Shown here in pieces: positions 1 through 9,147 of a DNA stretch of 64,000 bases. Origin of the DNA: Lachnospiraceae bacterium. GTDB lineage: Bacteria > Bacillota > Clostridia > Lachnospirales > Lachnospiraceae. The stretch lies in the NCBI GenBank assembly GCA_910574715.1, contig CAJTCH010000005.1, forward strand, positions 62,001-126,000. Direction: 5' to 3'. The position numbers and the translations under genes were made by a program. Each line of letters opens with the position of its first letter. Position 1 is the stretch's first letter. Below the pieces are notes generated by a model that did no database searches, was not told where the DNA came from, and was given only the letters and a program-made list of their open reading frames with translations.

Positions 1-691
1 TAGGGATATCATTGACCGCATCCCCGAAAGACACCACGTGACTGCATCCCCGGATCTCTTTAAGCTTCCGGATCGCTTCTGCCTTCGTCGCCTTCGCCGG
101 CATGATCTCACACCAATACTCCGGCCTGTACAACTCCTGCTGGAAGGTGCAGCGAAAGCTTGCATCCTCCGCAAAGATCTCATACACCGGCTGCAGCTCT
201 TCCTTCTCTCCGATACAGGTAAAATAAAACATATCCCCCTGATACAGTTCTTCTCTGCCCGAAACCGGGCGAAGCCGTCTGTCTCCCTTTCTAAGATCCA
301 GATATCTTCGCATCCCTTCATTCTCACGCGCTGTGATCCAAGATACCTTCTCTTCTCCCTCTACAAAGGAGTAGACCAGAGGGCTTAAGTCAAACCGGTT
401 CAAGGTCTCTATGACCCGTCCCATCTCTTCTTCCCGGAAGCTCTCCATAGACAGCCGTTCACCCGTAGCCGGGTTGATAATAAAAGCCCCGTTATACACG
501 ATCACCGGAATATCCGCCGATAATCCTCTCGTTACCACCGACGCCGAAGACAATGATCTCGCCGTCGCATAGGTAAATGTCATCCCATCTGCCACCAGAT
601 CATTGATGATCCTGATACTCTCCGGACTGATCCGATCCTGCCTGTTCAATAACGTACCGTCCAGATCGGATACATACAATGTCTTACCCAT
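1..691 (-). CDS. Cof-type HAD-superfamily phosphatase, partial
   Basis: A minus-strand reading frame runs from an ATG at 691 out of the left edge of the window, so only about the first 230 residues are visible. The N-terminus reads MGKTLYVSDLDGTLLN, the DxDGT motif I of HAD hydrolases, and a later stretch near the edge (SFGDAVNDIP) resembles the GDxxND motif IV. These are marks of the Cof/YidA-type sugar-phosphate phosphatases, which are cytoplasmic. A strong ribosome site (AAGGAGGAGAAG) precedes the ATG. The substrate cannot be told from sequence, and the C-terminus lies outside the window. Confidence 0.85.
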   Translation of the reverse strand, partial: MGKTLYVSDLDGTLLNRQDRISPESIRIINDLVADGMTFTYATARSLSSASVVTRGLSADIPVIVYNGAFIINPATGERLSMESFREEEMGRVIETLNRFDLSPLVYSFVEGEEKVSWITARENEGMRRYLDLRKGDRRLRPVSGREELYQGDMFYFTCIGEKEELQPVYEIFAEDASFRCTFQQELYRPEYWCEIMPAKATKAEAIRKLKEIRGCSHVVSFGDAVNDIP

Positions 692-728
692 CTTCTCCTC
701 CTTGCAGACGGTCTGCTGTTCTGATAAC

Positions 729-815
729 TCAGGCGCCGATCTGTCCCCGTCCGCATATCTTTTCTATAGCGGCGATCTCCTCCTGTGTAGCTCCTGCGCT
801 CTGGACCGCTGCCAT
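729..815 (-). CDS. Possible 28-residue ORF or C-terminal relic
   Basis: In the gap between the HAD gene and the alcohol dehydrogenase a short frame (ATG at 815, stop at 729) encodes 28 residues beginning MAAVQSAGATQEEIAA. The composition looks like an authentic helical C-terminus rather than random sequence, but a stop lies just upstream of its ATG. It could be a leftover tail of a deleted gene. No function is assigned. Confidence 0.2.
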   Translation of the reverse strand: MAAVQSAGATQEEIAAIEKICGRGQIGA

Positions 816-871
816 CTTTATTTTTTACAGTATATCATATATCTATCCATTCTGACAGCTATATTCTGTTC

Positions 872-2023
872 TTACCACAGATTCCTGTACATCTGCTCAA
901 TATCCTCCTTCGTGATCTCCCTGCGCGTATTCTGAGGACTTCCGCTCTCCAGCGCATCATTCGCCATCTTGCCGATCACGCGGAAGAACGCCTCCCGCTC
1001 GATGCCGAACTCCTCAAGCGTCGGTGTCTCGAGCTCCTTTGTAAGCGCCGTCACAGCCGCCAGGAACTTCTCGCCGGCTTCCTTATCCGTATCATCCCTC
1101 CCCGCGGCTCCGATGCTCCTGCCAAGCTGCGCAAACCGCTCATAAGCTCCGCTAAGGGCGAATCCCAGACATTCCTTCATCAGCATGGCATTTGACAGGC
1201 CATGAGCCACATGGAACAAGGCCCCGATCGGACGGCTCATCCCATGGATCAATGTAACCGACGCATTGTTGAATGCAATGCCCGCCTCCAGCGCCGCTAC
1301 CGCCATCTCCGTTCTCGCCTCTTCGTTCTTCCCGTCATGAAATGCCGCCGGAAGAAACTTGAAGATACGCCTTACCGCTGACAGGGCAAATGTATCTGAC
1401 AAAGTCTGCGCCTGCTTAGAAGTATAGGCTTCGATCGCATGGCAGAGCGCATCCAGACCGGTTGCCGCCGTGATCTTCGGCGGCGCCGTCATCGTAAACT
1501 GCGGATCGCTGACGGCAAGAGCCGGCATCAGAGATTTCCCTTTCAACAGCATCTTGACATCCTTCTTCGTATCCGTAATAATGGTGAACTGCGTCGCTTC
1601 CGAGCCTGTTCCCGCGGTCGTTGGAATCGCTGCCATCGGAGGCATCTCTACATCAATAACCTTCCCCATATAGTCTGAGATATTCCCGCCGTTCTTCACC
1701 AGCGAACCAATCGCCTTCATGGAATCAATCGGGCTTCCTCCGCCAAGGGCAATCAGGAAATCACAGCCTTCTTCCCTGTACTGCTTCAATCCATTCTCGA
1801 TCATGATATCTGTTGGTTCGCCCGCAATCTCAGAATACACGCTATAATCAATCCCCTGATTCTTAAGCGCAGTCTCTACCTTCGCACAATTCCCCAATTC
1901 TACCATAACCTTGTCCGTTACAATCATTGCTTTTCTTCCAAACCGGGCCAGCGTACTCTCTGCCATAGCAAGGGCCCCCGTCCCCGTAATGATCTGTCCT
2001 GGTACAATAAATTCCTTCGCCAT
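872..2023 (-). CDS. Iron-containing alcohol dehydrogenase
   Basis: A 383-residue protein of the usual length for type III (iron-dependent) alcohol dehydrogenases, NAD(P)H-dependent cytoplasmic enzymes that interconvert alcohols and aldehydes. The nucleotide-binding GGGS is at residues 94-97 and the PTTAGTGSE motif at 134-142. The predicted Fe(II) ligands are all present: Asp191 and His195 (in TGLDALCHAIEAY), His260 (TLIHGMSRP) and His274 (VAHGLSNAM). The substrate (ethanol, butanol, 1,3-propanediol, lactaldehyde) cannot be decided. Four copies of a 9-bp half-site lie immediately upstream (2057-2176), suggesting a dedicated repressor or activator. Confidence 0.93.
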   Translation of the reverse strand: MAKEFIVPGQIITGTGALAMAESTLARFGRKAMIVTDKVMVELGNCAKVETALKNQGIDYSVYSEIAGEPTDIMIENGLKQYREEGCDFLIALGGGSPIDSMKAIGSLVKNGGNISDYMGKVIDVEMPPMAAIPTTAGTGSEATQFTIITDTKKDVKMLLKGKSLMPALAVSDPQFTMTAPPKITAATGLDALCHAIEAYTSKQAQTLSDTFALSAVRRIFKFLPAAFHDGKNEEARTEMAVAALEAGIAFNNASVTLIHGMSRPIGALFHVAHGLSNAMLMKECLGFALSGAYERFAQLGRSIGAAGRDDTDKEAGEKFLAAVTALTKELETPTLEEFGIEREAFFRVIGKMANDALESGSPQNTRREITKEDIEQMYRNLW

Positions 2024-2056
2024 AATCTTCTCCTCCTCCTCCTTAAATATATGCTA

Positions 2057-2176
2057 TGCGTGCTATTGTGTGTGTTTTTGTTTTAATATATGATAGCACG
2101 CAAACAAGAATATTTCAAGAAGTATTTCAAATTTTTATAGCCGTGTGCATTCAAATAGCACGCATTTTGCGTGCTA
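2057..2176. promoter_or_regulatory. Four copies of TAGCACGCA half-site (operator cluster)
   Basis: The 9-mer TAGCACGCA or its complement TGCGTGCTA occurs at 2057-2065 (complement), 2094-2102, 2156-2164 and 2168-2176 (complement). The last two form a perfect 21-bp palindrome with a TTT centre; the first two form an inverted pair 28 bp apart. The cluster sits in the divergent gap between the alcohol dehydrogenase (start 2023) and the chemoreceptor (start 2277), so a regulator bound here could control either or both. The regulator is not recognisable in the window. Confidence 0.75.
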
Positions 2177-2276
2177 CCACAAAATCCCATCATTTAATGA
2201 ATACAGTTGACAAACTAGAGTACAAATTCATATAATAACAGTAGTTCACTTATGAAAAACTAGGAGGTAAAGAAAC

Positions 2277-4250
2277 ATGAAAAGCATTCGGACAAAAATC
2301 ACCCTGTGCCTTATGGTGACAGTCCTGGCTACACAGCTTGTTGTGGGAGCATCCAGCATTACGCTCAATTACAACAGTACCATTTCGACTGTGGATCAAA
2401 TGATGAGTGAGACTGCAGTTCTCGCGGCAGAACGTATTGAACAGGAACTAACCGCCTACAAGAACGTTGCCATGGATACCGGCTGTGTACCGCAGCTTCT
2501 CGATGAGACCGTTCCACTGGAGGAAAAACGCTCGATCATAGATGAACGGGTCAGCATGCACGATCTCCAACGCGGCAATATCGTCGGTCCGGACGGCATC
2601 AGCATCTTTGACGGCAACGATTATTCTGACCGTGAATATGTAAAACAGGCAATGCAGGGCAATGTATATGTATCAGAGCCATTAATCAGCAAGGTAACCG
2701 GCGAATTATCTATTATGGTAGCAGCCCCTATTTACAAGGACGGGAAGCAGGGCGCCGAGATCGAAGGCGTAGTATACTTCGTTCCCCACGAAACCTTCCT
2801 GAACGATATCGTTTCCTCTATCCTTATCAGCGAACACAGCCGGGCATATATGATCAACAGTTCCGGCGACACCATCGCGGACACCACTCTGGATACCATA
2901 ACCGTCCAGAATATTGAGAATGAAGCCGAGAGCGACTCTTCTCTGAAGGAACTGGCAGCCATCCATTCAGCCATGCGCGAGGGTAAGAACGGTTTCGGAG
3001 ATTACAAGAACGGCAAGAAGAGCATGTTCGCCGCTTACGCGCCGGTTACCGGCACAGACGGCTGGAGCGTGGCCGTCGTTGCACCGCAGTCAGATTATCT
3101 CTCTACTACATATTTTGATATTGCCATTAATCTGGTGATGATGGTACTTGCCATCCTGTTATCCATTATCGTCGCTTTGAAGCTGGCCAACAGCTTAAGC
3201 CGGCCAATGAAGGCCTGCGCGGACCGTATGCGCCTGTTGGTAGAAGGCGATCTGGAATCTCCGGTTCCGGAGGTTGTCAGCAAGGATGAGACCGGTATGC
3301 TGACACAATCTACCGCCGAACTGGTAGACGGCTTATCAACCATCATCCACGATATCGGTTATCTTCTGGGTGAGATGGCGAACCAGAACCTGGATATCCA
3401 ATCCACTCACCGGGATGCCTATGTGGGTGATTTCCAGAGCATCCTGCACTCTATGCGCAACCTGAAGGTAGAATTAAGCGAGATCCTCAGACAGATCAAC
3501 ACTTCCGCAGAACAAGTGTCAAGCGCAAGCAACCAGGTATCCTCAAGCGCGCAGAACTTAAGCCAGGGCGCTGTGGAACAGGCCAGTTCCGTAGAAGAAC
3601 TCGCCGCCCGTATCAGCGAGATCTCCAACCAGGTTAAGAATACTGCGGACAGTGCGCGGGATGTACGCGAGCAGACCCACCATGCAGGCGAGGGCGTCTC
3701 CGTATGCAACCAGCAGATGCAAGAACTGATGAACGCTATGGAGAAGATCCATTCCAGTTCAGACGAGATCGGCAAGATCATCAAGACGATAGAAGACATT
3801 GCATTCCAGACCAATATTCTGGCGCTGAACGCAGCCGTAGAAGCTGCGCGTGCAGGCGTTGCAGGCAAGGGATTTGCCGTTGTAGCGGATGAAGTCCGCA
3901 ACCTGGCCAGCAAGTCCGCGGAAGCCTCCAAGAATACTTCCCTGCTCATCACACATTCCACAGAGGCAGTGCAGACAGGCACCGAGATTGCAAGACATAC
4001 GGCTGATGCTCTGTCAGATGTCGTAGAGAACATCCAGTCCATGGTAGGTTCCATTGACCAGATCTCTACCGTGTCAAGTGAACAGTCAGAAGCCGTCCTG
4101 CAGGTCAATGAGGGAATCTCTCAGATCTCCACGGTCGTACAGAGCAACAGCGCTACCGCCGAGGAGAGCGCGGCAGCCAGCCAAGAGCTTTCCGCTGAAG
4201 CAACTAATCTGAAACATCTTGTAGATCAATTCACACTTGCCAGAAATTAA
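2277..4250 (+). CDS. Methyl-accepting chemotaxis protein, Cache-type sensor
   Basis: A 657-residue transmembrane chemoreceptor. Residues about 7-29 form the first membrane segment, 35-275 an extracellular dCache-like ligand domain (with the [18 protein letters not shown] stretch typical of Cache domains), and about 280-305 the second membrane segment. A HAMP linker follows, then a long coiled-coil signalling domain whose hairpin tip reads [18 protein letters not shown], the CheA/CheW contact region. No C-terminal CheR-binding pentapeptide is seen. The start has a good ribosome site (AGGAGGTAAAGAAAC). It is a single-gene unit closed by a terminator. The ligand is unknown. Confidence 0.95.
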   Translation: MKSIRTKITLCLMVTVLATQLVVGASSITLNYNSTISTVDQMMSETAVLAAERIEQELTAYKNVAMDTGCVPQLLDETVPLEEKRSIIDERVSMHDLQRGNIVGPDGISIFDGNDYSDREYVKQAMQGNVYVSEPLISKVTGELSIMVAAPIYKDGKQGAEIEGVVYFVPHETFLNDIVSSILISEHSRAYMINSSGDTIADTTLDTITVQNIENEAESDSSLKELAAIHSAMREGKNGFGDYKNGKKSMFAAYAPVTGTDGWSVAVVAPQSDYLSTTYFDIAINLVMMVLAILLSIIVALKLANSLSRPMKACADRMRLLVEGDLESPVPEVVSKDETGMLTQSTAELVDGLSTIIHDIGYLLGEMANQNLDIQSTHRDAYVGDFQSILHSMRNLKVELSEILRQINTSAEQVSSASNQVSSSAQNLSQGAVEQASSVEELAARISEISNQVKNTADSARDVREQTHHAGEGVSVCNQQMQELMNAMEKIHSSSDEIGKIIKTIEDIAFQTNILALNAAVEAARAGVAGKGFAVVADEVRNLASKSAEASKNTSLLITHSTEAVQTGTEIARHTADALSDVVENIQSMVGSIDQISTVSSEQSEAVLQVNEGISQISTVVQSNSATAEESAAASQELSAEATNLKHLVDQFTLARN

Positions 4251-4267
4251 CGAAAATATATCGACTG

Positions 4268-4290
4268 AGCCCGCCTTCTGCGGGCTTTTT
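4268..4290 (+). terminator. Rho-independent terminator after the chemoreceptor
   Basis: A 7-bp perfect stem (AGCCCGC/GCGGGCT, loop CTTCT) at 4268-4286 is followed by a T run, 17 bases after the chemoreceptor stop codon. Confidence 0.9.
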
Positions 4291-4402
4291 CTATATGCTT
4301 CCCTAATCACATACAGGTAAGCGTCATTTCAGCAGGCACGCTGCCAAATAATGACTGTGCCATGCCGTCCCGGTCCTGAAATGGATTCGTCCGTTTTGCA
4401 CC

Positions 4403-6418
4403 TCACAGTTTTTTCACAAACAGACAGCGGATTGCATTCAGTACCGCAAGAATCATAACTCCTACATCCGCAAAAATAGCCAGATACATATTTGCGATTC
4501 CCACAGCTCCTAATGCAAGGCAGGCAAATTTCACTACAAGCGCCATCGAAATATTCTGGTAAACAATCCGCAGACATTTCCTTGAAATCTTGATTGCCTT
4601 TGCTATCTTGATCGGATCGTCATCCATCAGAACAATGTCAGCCGCTTCGATTGCCGCATCTGAACCCATTGCGCCCATAGCGATACCAATATCCGCTCTG
4701 GAAAGCACTGGTGCATCATTGATACCATCGCCAACAAATGCCAGCTTTGCTTTGCCTGATTTCACCCGCAATAGTTCTTCTACCTTTTCTACCTTATCAG
4801 CCGGAAGAAGCTCACTGTAAACCTCATCAATTCCAAGTGATGCGGCAACCTGATTTGCCACTTTCTTTGCATCCCCAGTCAGCATGACGGTCTTATCTAC
4901 TCCTGCTTTCTTTAACTCCGCAATTGCCGCCTTAGAATGAGGCTTTATAATATCAGAAATTACGATATGTCCCGCATATTTCCCGTTAATTGCCATGTGA
5001 ATAATCGTACCTGTCTGATGACAGTCCTGATAAGGAATGTTTAAATGCTTCATCAATTTGTCATTACCGGCGGCAACCTCCATACCGTCTACTTTTGCAG
5101 TCACGCCATTTCCGCTGATTTCCTGTATATCTGCCACACGAGTTCTGTCAATCTCTTTTCCATATGCCCGCTGTAAACTCTTGCTGATCGGGTGGGAAGA
5201 AGCGCTCTCTGCAAGAGCCGCATATTCCAGCAGTTTCTCATTGTCTATGGTGGAGTGATGAATACCATTTACTTCAAAGACACCCTTTGTCATCGTTCCG
5301 GTTTTGTCAAAAACAACATACCTGGTCTGCGAAAGAATTTCCAGATAGTTGGAACCCTTTACCAGCACGCCCTCTTTGCTTGCGCCTCCTATTCCTGCAA
5401 AGAAACTCAAAGGAATACTGATAACAAGCGCACAGGGGCAGCTGATAACAAGGAATGTCAATGCCCGGTAAATCCAAACACCGGGGCCCGCAGACAGTCC
5501 CATAAAAAGCATTCTGACAACAGGAGGAAGGAATGCCAGCGCCAATGCTGCATAGCAGACAGCCGGAGTATAGATTTTTGCAAACTTCGAGATAAAATCC
5601 TCTGATTTTGATTTGCGGGAGCTTGCATTTTCTACCAAATCCAAAATCTTAGAAACCGTAGATTCTCCAAACTCTTTTGTTGTCTGTATCTTCAATACCC
5701 CTGTCATACTGATACATCCACTGATTACCTCATCACCGGCTTTTGCCTCTCTGGGCAGACTTTCCCCGGTCAATGCGCTGGTATTCAGACTGGAAGCTCC
5801 CTCAACAATTATTCCGTCAATCGGCACTTTCTCGCCCGGCTGTACAACAATCACGCTGCCAATCCCTACCTCATCCGGATCAACCTGCTCTAATTTCCCA
5901 TTTCTCTCAACATTTGCATAGTCAGGGCGAATATCCATCAAATTACTGATATTGCGGCGGCTCTTACCCACAGCATAGCCCTGGAACCATTCCCCGATCT
6001 GGTAAAACAGCATAACGGCAATCGCTTCCAGATAATCACCGTTCTCATAAATAGCAAGCGCCATCGCCCCAATCGTAGCCACTGCCATCAGAAAACTTTC
6101 ATCAAATACCTGACGGTTTCTGATGCCTTTTGCCGCTTTCCTCAAAATGTCATATCCGATGATAAAATAATTTATCAGATAACACGCAAAACGAATCCAC
6201 CTTCCTGCGGACGGAAATAAATAACTGTCAGCTGTATCAAACATCTCTGCAGAAACAAACTGGAGTGCCAGTAAGATTCCGGCGCTAATCAAAATACGGA
6301 TCATCATAACCCTTTGTTTTTTCGTCATACCATCCTTGCGGCTGCCGACAAAAATAAGAAGTACAGCAGCCATTATAATAACAACCGTCAGCAATATGCT
6401 GATTACTAATTCCTGCAT
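4403..6418 (-). CDS. Heavy-metal-translocating P1B-type ATPase (Zn/Cd-like)
   Basis: A 671-residue membrane pump that exports divalent metal at the cost of ATP. Motifs, numbered from the chosen start: actuator TGES 217-220, metal-site CPC 327-329 in the membrane, phosphorylated Asp371 in DKTGT, the HP dipeptide 409-410 (SSHP) of the nucleotide domain, and hinge GDGIND 563-568. The ATG at 6418 is chosen over a TTG at 6436 because GAAAGGAG lies 8 bases before the ATG and inside the longer frame. No N-terminal HMA domain is present; that role is probably served by the separate HMA protein just upstream. The cargo is inferred as Zn/Cd/Pb from the family, not proven. Confidence 0.92.
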   Translation of the reverse strand: MQELVISILLTVVIIMAAVLLIFVGSRKDGMTKKQRVMMIRILISAGILLALQFVSAEMFDTADSYLFPSAGRWIRFACYLINYFIIGYDILRKAAKGIRNRQVFDESFLMAVATIGAMALAIYENGDYLEAIAVMLFYQIGEWFQGYAVGKSRRNISNLMDIRPDYANVERNGKLEQVDPDEVGIGSVIVVQPGEKVPIDGIIVEGASSLNTSALTGESLPREAKAGDEVISGCISMTGVLKIQTTKEFGESTVSKILDLVENASSRKSKSEDFISKFAKIYTPAVCYAALALAFLPPVVRMLFMGLSAGPGVWIYRALTFLVISCPCALVISIPLSFFAGIGGASKEGVLVKGSNYLEILSQTRYVVFDKTGTMTKGVFEVNGIHHSTIDNEKLLEYAALAESASSHPISKSLQRAYGKEIDRTRVADIQEISGNGVTAKVDGMEVAAGNDKLMKHLNIPYQDCHQTGTIIHMAINGKYAGHIVISDIIKPHSKAAIAELKKAGVDKTVMLTGDAKKVANQVAASLGIDEVYSELLPADKVEKVEELLRVKSGKAKLAFVGDGINDAPVLSRADIGIAMGAMGSDAAIEAADIVLMDDDPIKIAKAIKISRKCLRIVYQNISMALVVKFACLALGAVGIANMYLAIFADVGVMILAVLNAIRCLFVKKL

Positions 6419-6532
6419 GGTAAAATCTCCTTTCAAAATATGCTTAATTGTTTAATTGTTTCTGATAAAAAGACACCCCGAAACTGCAGCCGGGCATTTT
6501 CAGGGTGTCACCTCTTCATGGGCAGCTGCCGC

Positions 6533-6751
6533 TTACAGGAAAATCTCGCAGTCCGGCTCCACTTTCTTGCAGGCATCCAGCACGTTCTTCATAACATCTT
6601 TCGGCTCCTGCCCTTCATCAAATTCCACGATCATTTTCTGTGTCATGAAATTGACCGTTGCGCTCTGTACTCCTGCTGTTTTACGGGCTGCATCCTCCAT
6701 TAGATTTGCGCAGTTTGCACAGTCTACCTCGATTTTGTAAGTCTTTTTCAT
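6533..6751 (-). CDS. Small HMA-domain metal-binding protein
   Basis: A 72-residue protein consisting of one heavy-metal-associated (HMA) fold. The metal loop is D-C-A-N-C at residues 10-14, a CxxC pair with an Asp before it, as in Zn/Cd-preferring HMA domains; a further Cys pair lies near the C-terminus (DACKKVEPDCEIFL). It precedes the P-type ATPase in the same direction with a 114-base gap, and the ATPase lacks its own HMA domain, so it probably delivers or buffers metal for the pump. The shared promoter is at 6815-6843. Confidence 0.9.
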   Translation of the reverse strand: MKKTYKIEVDCANCANLMEDAARKTAGVQSATVNFMTQKMIVEFDEGQEPKDVMKNVLDACKKVEPDCEIFL

Positions 6752-6782
6752 TGTAAAGTCCTCCTTGCTATTTTGAATTCAG

Positions 6783-6843
6783 TGATTAAGTACTTGTTTA
6801 ATCATCATAGCCGTAGTATAATACAGAGAAAAGCACACGTCAA
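6783..6843. promoter_or_regulatory. Overlapping divergent promoters with ArsR-type operator
   Basis: Minus strand: TTGACG (6838-6843), 17-bp spacer, TATACT (6815-6820), directed to the HMA/ATPase genes. Plus strand: TTGTTT (6794-6799), 17-bp spacer, TATAAT (6817-6822), directed to arsR. The inverted repeat TGATTAA-N8-TTAATCA at 6783-6804 overlaps the plus-strand -35 and lies just downstream of the minus-strand -10, a position where a metal-released repressor would block both directions. Confidence 0.75.
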
Positions 6844-6923
6844 TATCCCCAAAGCATTCCCTCCCAAACGGGCGAAAAGTATTTCCGTTTGGGCGAAATG
6901 CAAATAAAAGAAAGGATAACAAT

Positions 6924-7292
6924 ATGGACAATATGAAATTACCCCACCAACATGGAGAAGGACCGCAGATTGCACTAATCCAGAAACAACTAGACCATGT
7001 AGACCATTTCCAAACCGTAGCTGAAGTTTTCAAACAGCTTGGCGATACCACCAGAATCCGAATTTTCTGGCTCCTATGCCATCAGGAGGAATGTGTCCTT
7101 AATATTTCAGACATGCTCCATATGTCAAGCCCGGCAGTGTCACATCATCTCAGACCATTGAAAAACAGCAGTCTGATTGTTTGCCGGCGCGAAGGAAAAG
7201 AAGTATATTATCGAGCCGCAGATACAGAACAAGGTCGTCTGCTGCATCAAATGATTGAACAGGTTATGGAAATCACCTGCCCTGAATTGTGA
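6924..7292 (+). CDS. ArsR/SmtB-family metal-responsive repressor
   Basis: A 122-residue winged-helix protein of ArsR/SmtB type. The central part (FKQLGDTTRIRIFWLL, then MLHMSSPAVSHHLRPL) is the HTH core; KEVYYRAAD is the wing. Candidate metal ligands are the His-rich N-terminus (PHQHGEG) and the Cys pair in LLCHQEECVLN; the canonical ELCVCDL box of CadC/ArsR is replaced by EECVLNI. It is divergent from the HMA/ATPase genes, with a palindromic operator in the shared gap, and probably represses them until metal binds. The AraC gene follows 10 bases later. Confidence 0.9.
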   Translation: MDNMKLPHQHGEGPQIALIQKQLDHVDHFQTVAEVFKQLGDTTRIRIFWLLCHQEECVLNISDMLHMSSPAVSHHLRPLKNSSLIVCRREGKEVYYRAADTEQGRLLHQMIEQVMEITCPEL

Positions 7293-7302
7293 GGTCTGTC
7301 TT

Positions 7303-8208
7303 ATGAATGATGAATTAATAAGAATACAAAAAGATATTGAGAAATTTCATCATAAGGCGGCAAATGCTGTCATTCCGCTTTATCCCGGTATAGAGTTATG
7401 TTATCTTACTTTTTCAACCGGTTCTTTTTCTGTGCAGCATAAGGCTCTGTCACACATCATTCAGATTAACTACTGCAAAGCCGGACAGATGATGTGGGAG
7501 ATGACAAACGGAAACCGAATTTATTTGAATCCGGGAGATTTCTCCCTGCATACCATGAAAGCCTGTACGGATTCCGTACTTACCTTTCCAAACGGTACAT
7601 ATCAGGGACTTGGCATCTATATTGATCTGCAGGAAGCCTCTGACACTCCTCCCGAATTGTTAAAAAACTTAGGTGTTTTTGAAACCATATTACCCGAAAA
7701 ATTCTGCAAAGATGACAATCCTGTCTTTCTTGCCGGAAATGAACAGACAGAAAGTATTTTTTCTGCATTTTACGACCAGCCTGAAACACTTATGCTTCCA
7801 TTTCAAAAAATCAAGATTTTGGAATTGCTTCTTTACCTCGTCAAAATGGAGTTTACGCCCCAAAACAAATTAGCTGAATATCAATCCGAGCTGACTGAAA
7901 CAATTCGAAAAATTCATGACCAGATTTTGCAGCACATGGAGCAGAGAATTACCATAGAGGAACTTTCAAGACAATATCTCATCAATCCGACAACTTTGAA
8001 AAATGCTTTTAAGTCAGTCTATGGAACTTCCATTGCGGCACATATTAAGGAACACCGAATGCGGCAAGCTGCCCGTATGTTAATAGACTCTAATATGAAT
8101 ATAGCAGAGATCGCGCAAGCTGTCGGCTATGACAGCCAAAGTAAGTTTACAGCTGCATTTAAAGCATATTTTAAAATTCTTCCTAGAGAATATCGAAAAA
8201 AATTATAG
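7303..8208 (+). CDS. AraC-family transcriptional regulator
   Basis: A 301-residue regulator. The N-terminal half is a cupin-like sensing domain of the type seen in AraC regulators; the C-terminal ~100 residues carry the double helix-turn-helix, with IEELSRQYLINPTTLKNAFK and the signature NIAEIAQAVGYDSQSKF. The ATG at 7303 is preferred to a TTG at 7255 that lies inside arsR. It is probably cotranscribed with arsR, so it may respond to the same metal signal or have been recruited to the locus; its targets are not visible. Confidence 0.88.
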   Translation: MNDELIRIQKDIEKFHHKAANAVIPLYPGIELCYLTFSTGSFSVQHKALSHIIQINYCKAGQMMWEMTNGNRIYLNPGDFSLHTMKACTDSVLTFPNGTYQGLGIYIDLQEASDTPPELLKNLGVFETILPEKFCKDDNPVFLAGNEQTESIFSAFYDQPETLMLPFQKIKILELLLYLVKMEFTPQNKLAEYQSELTETIRKIHDQILQHMEQRITIEELSRQYLINPTTLKNAFKSVYGTSIAAHIKEHRMRQAARMLIDSNMNIAEIAQAVGYDSQSKFTAAFKAYFKILPREYRKKL

Positions 8209-8276
8209 CTAATTCCTCCTGCCGGGACCGCCCTGCTGTACGGAAGCTGTATGGTCCCCTTGCAGGTTTCGTACAT
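8209..8276 (-). pseudogene. Relic of a DUF1801-type C-terminus
   Basis: On the minus strand from 8276 the frame reads MYETCKGTIQLPYSRAVP. This closely matches KTSKGAIQLPYDKPF, the end of the DUF1801 protein encoded at 9760-10113. Nothing upstream resembles the rest of that family, so this is a short isolated relic. The match is brief, hence modest confidence. Confidence 0.4.
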
Positions 8277-8357
8277 GTCCACACCGTCCATCCCTCCTTT
8301 ATTTCCTTTCCCTGACTTTCACCACGCCGCCCCACGGACGTGATGATATTCCCGCAG

Positions 8358-8475
8358 ACCGGGCAGACGTAAAAACATCGTACCCTTTAATGATATCACT
8401 TGCCGTCACTTCTTTTTTGCAATGGCCGCAGTATTTTTTATACTTGATCCGGTCCTTGATGTACTAGGTCTTTCT
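8358..8475 (-). pseudogene. Relic of a Ku (DNA end-binding) gene
   Basis: On the minus strand a stretch reads YIKDRIKYKKYCGHCKKE followed by VTASDIIKGYD. It resembles the conserved N-terminal block of bacterial Ku proteins (IKYxKxCxxCxKxxxxxxIVKGYE). An in-frame TAG lies directly before it, and no further Ku sequence is recognised on either side. Bacterial Ku acts with LigD in non-homologous end joining; no ligD is seen here. The family assignment is from memory of the motif. Confidence 0.5.
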
Positions 8476-8501
8476 TCTCATATAGTTTACGGATTCAGCA
8501 T

Positions 8502-9128
8502 TTATTCTGCTCCCAGAATCTCGCTTACTAATTCCATATGCGGTCTGCCTGGATTCCCCTGATAGACATTTGCGTGGTTTAAATCCCCGCACCGGTCTGT
8601 AAATGCTGGAAACAGGAATCCACATTCCGGTTCTCCCGGTTCATATTCCCCAGAAAGCGGGCAGATTATGCAGATCAGGTATTCAAACACTTCCTCCGAT
8701 TCTCCCAACCGCTCTTTATCCGATGCCTTCGCCGGAATGTCATAACGGTCATGGAACACCAGGACGGCATACTCTGAATCCGCATGGTAACGCTCCATGA
8801 CCACATCATAGAACGTATCCATCAGTGCATCATTCTTCAGCCCGCATTCCTTCATGGCCATAAGTAACTGCCACATGCTTCCCGGTTTCTGCGCTTTCGG
8901 CGCGAACTCATATTTCTTCAGATTCTTATTGGTATCAGCAAACGGCACCGTCTTTGCCAGTTTCAGATTCTTCGCTCTGTCGGAACCGGACAGCTTCAGG
9001 AAATTAGTATTAAAGCTTCCGTCAAACTCCCCCTCCCTGTCTATGTAACACCCGGCAGCCCTTGTTATGGATGTCCGAGCCGGCGTCATCCGCCTGGTCA
9101 GTTCCAACATATCTTCCCTATTGATCAT
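8502..9128 (-). CDS. DUF4317-family protein, C-terminally truncated
   Basis: A 208-residue protein beginning MINREDMLELTRRMTPARTS, with features of the DUF4317 family of Firmicutes (N-terminal RRR/CGCYID-type start, VVMERYHADSEYAVLVFHDR, SEEVFEYLICIICPLS, FPAFTDR). Family members are, as I recall, about 400 residues; this one stops at ELVSEILGAE, so about half is missing. The sequence downstream contains unrelated relics, suggesting a deletion. Function of the family is unknown. Confidence 0.7.
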   Translation of the reverse strand: MINREDMLELTRRMTPARTSITRAAGCYIDREGEFDGSFNTNFLKLSGSDRAKNLKLAKTVPFADTNKNLKKYEFAPKAQKPGSMWQLLMAMKECGLKNDALMDTFYDVVMERYHADSEYAVLVFHDRYDIPAKASDKERLGESEEVFEYLICIICPLSGEYEPGEPECGFLFPAFTDRCGDLNHANVYQGNPGRPHMELVSEILGAE

Positions 9129-9147
9129 TTTTGTCTCCCCTTTTAAC

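Noticed and set aside
3419-4108. A 229-codon open frame on the minus strand inside the chemoreceptor gene
   Set aside because: It is antisense to a well-conserved MCP signalling domain, has no ribosome site and a Ser/Ala/Leu-rich composition typical of a shadow frame.
5192-5605. A 137-codon plus-strand frame opposite the P-type ATPase
   Set aside because: Antisense to the conserved ATPase domains and without a start signal; a shadow.
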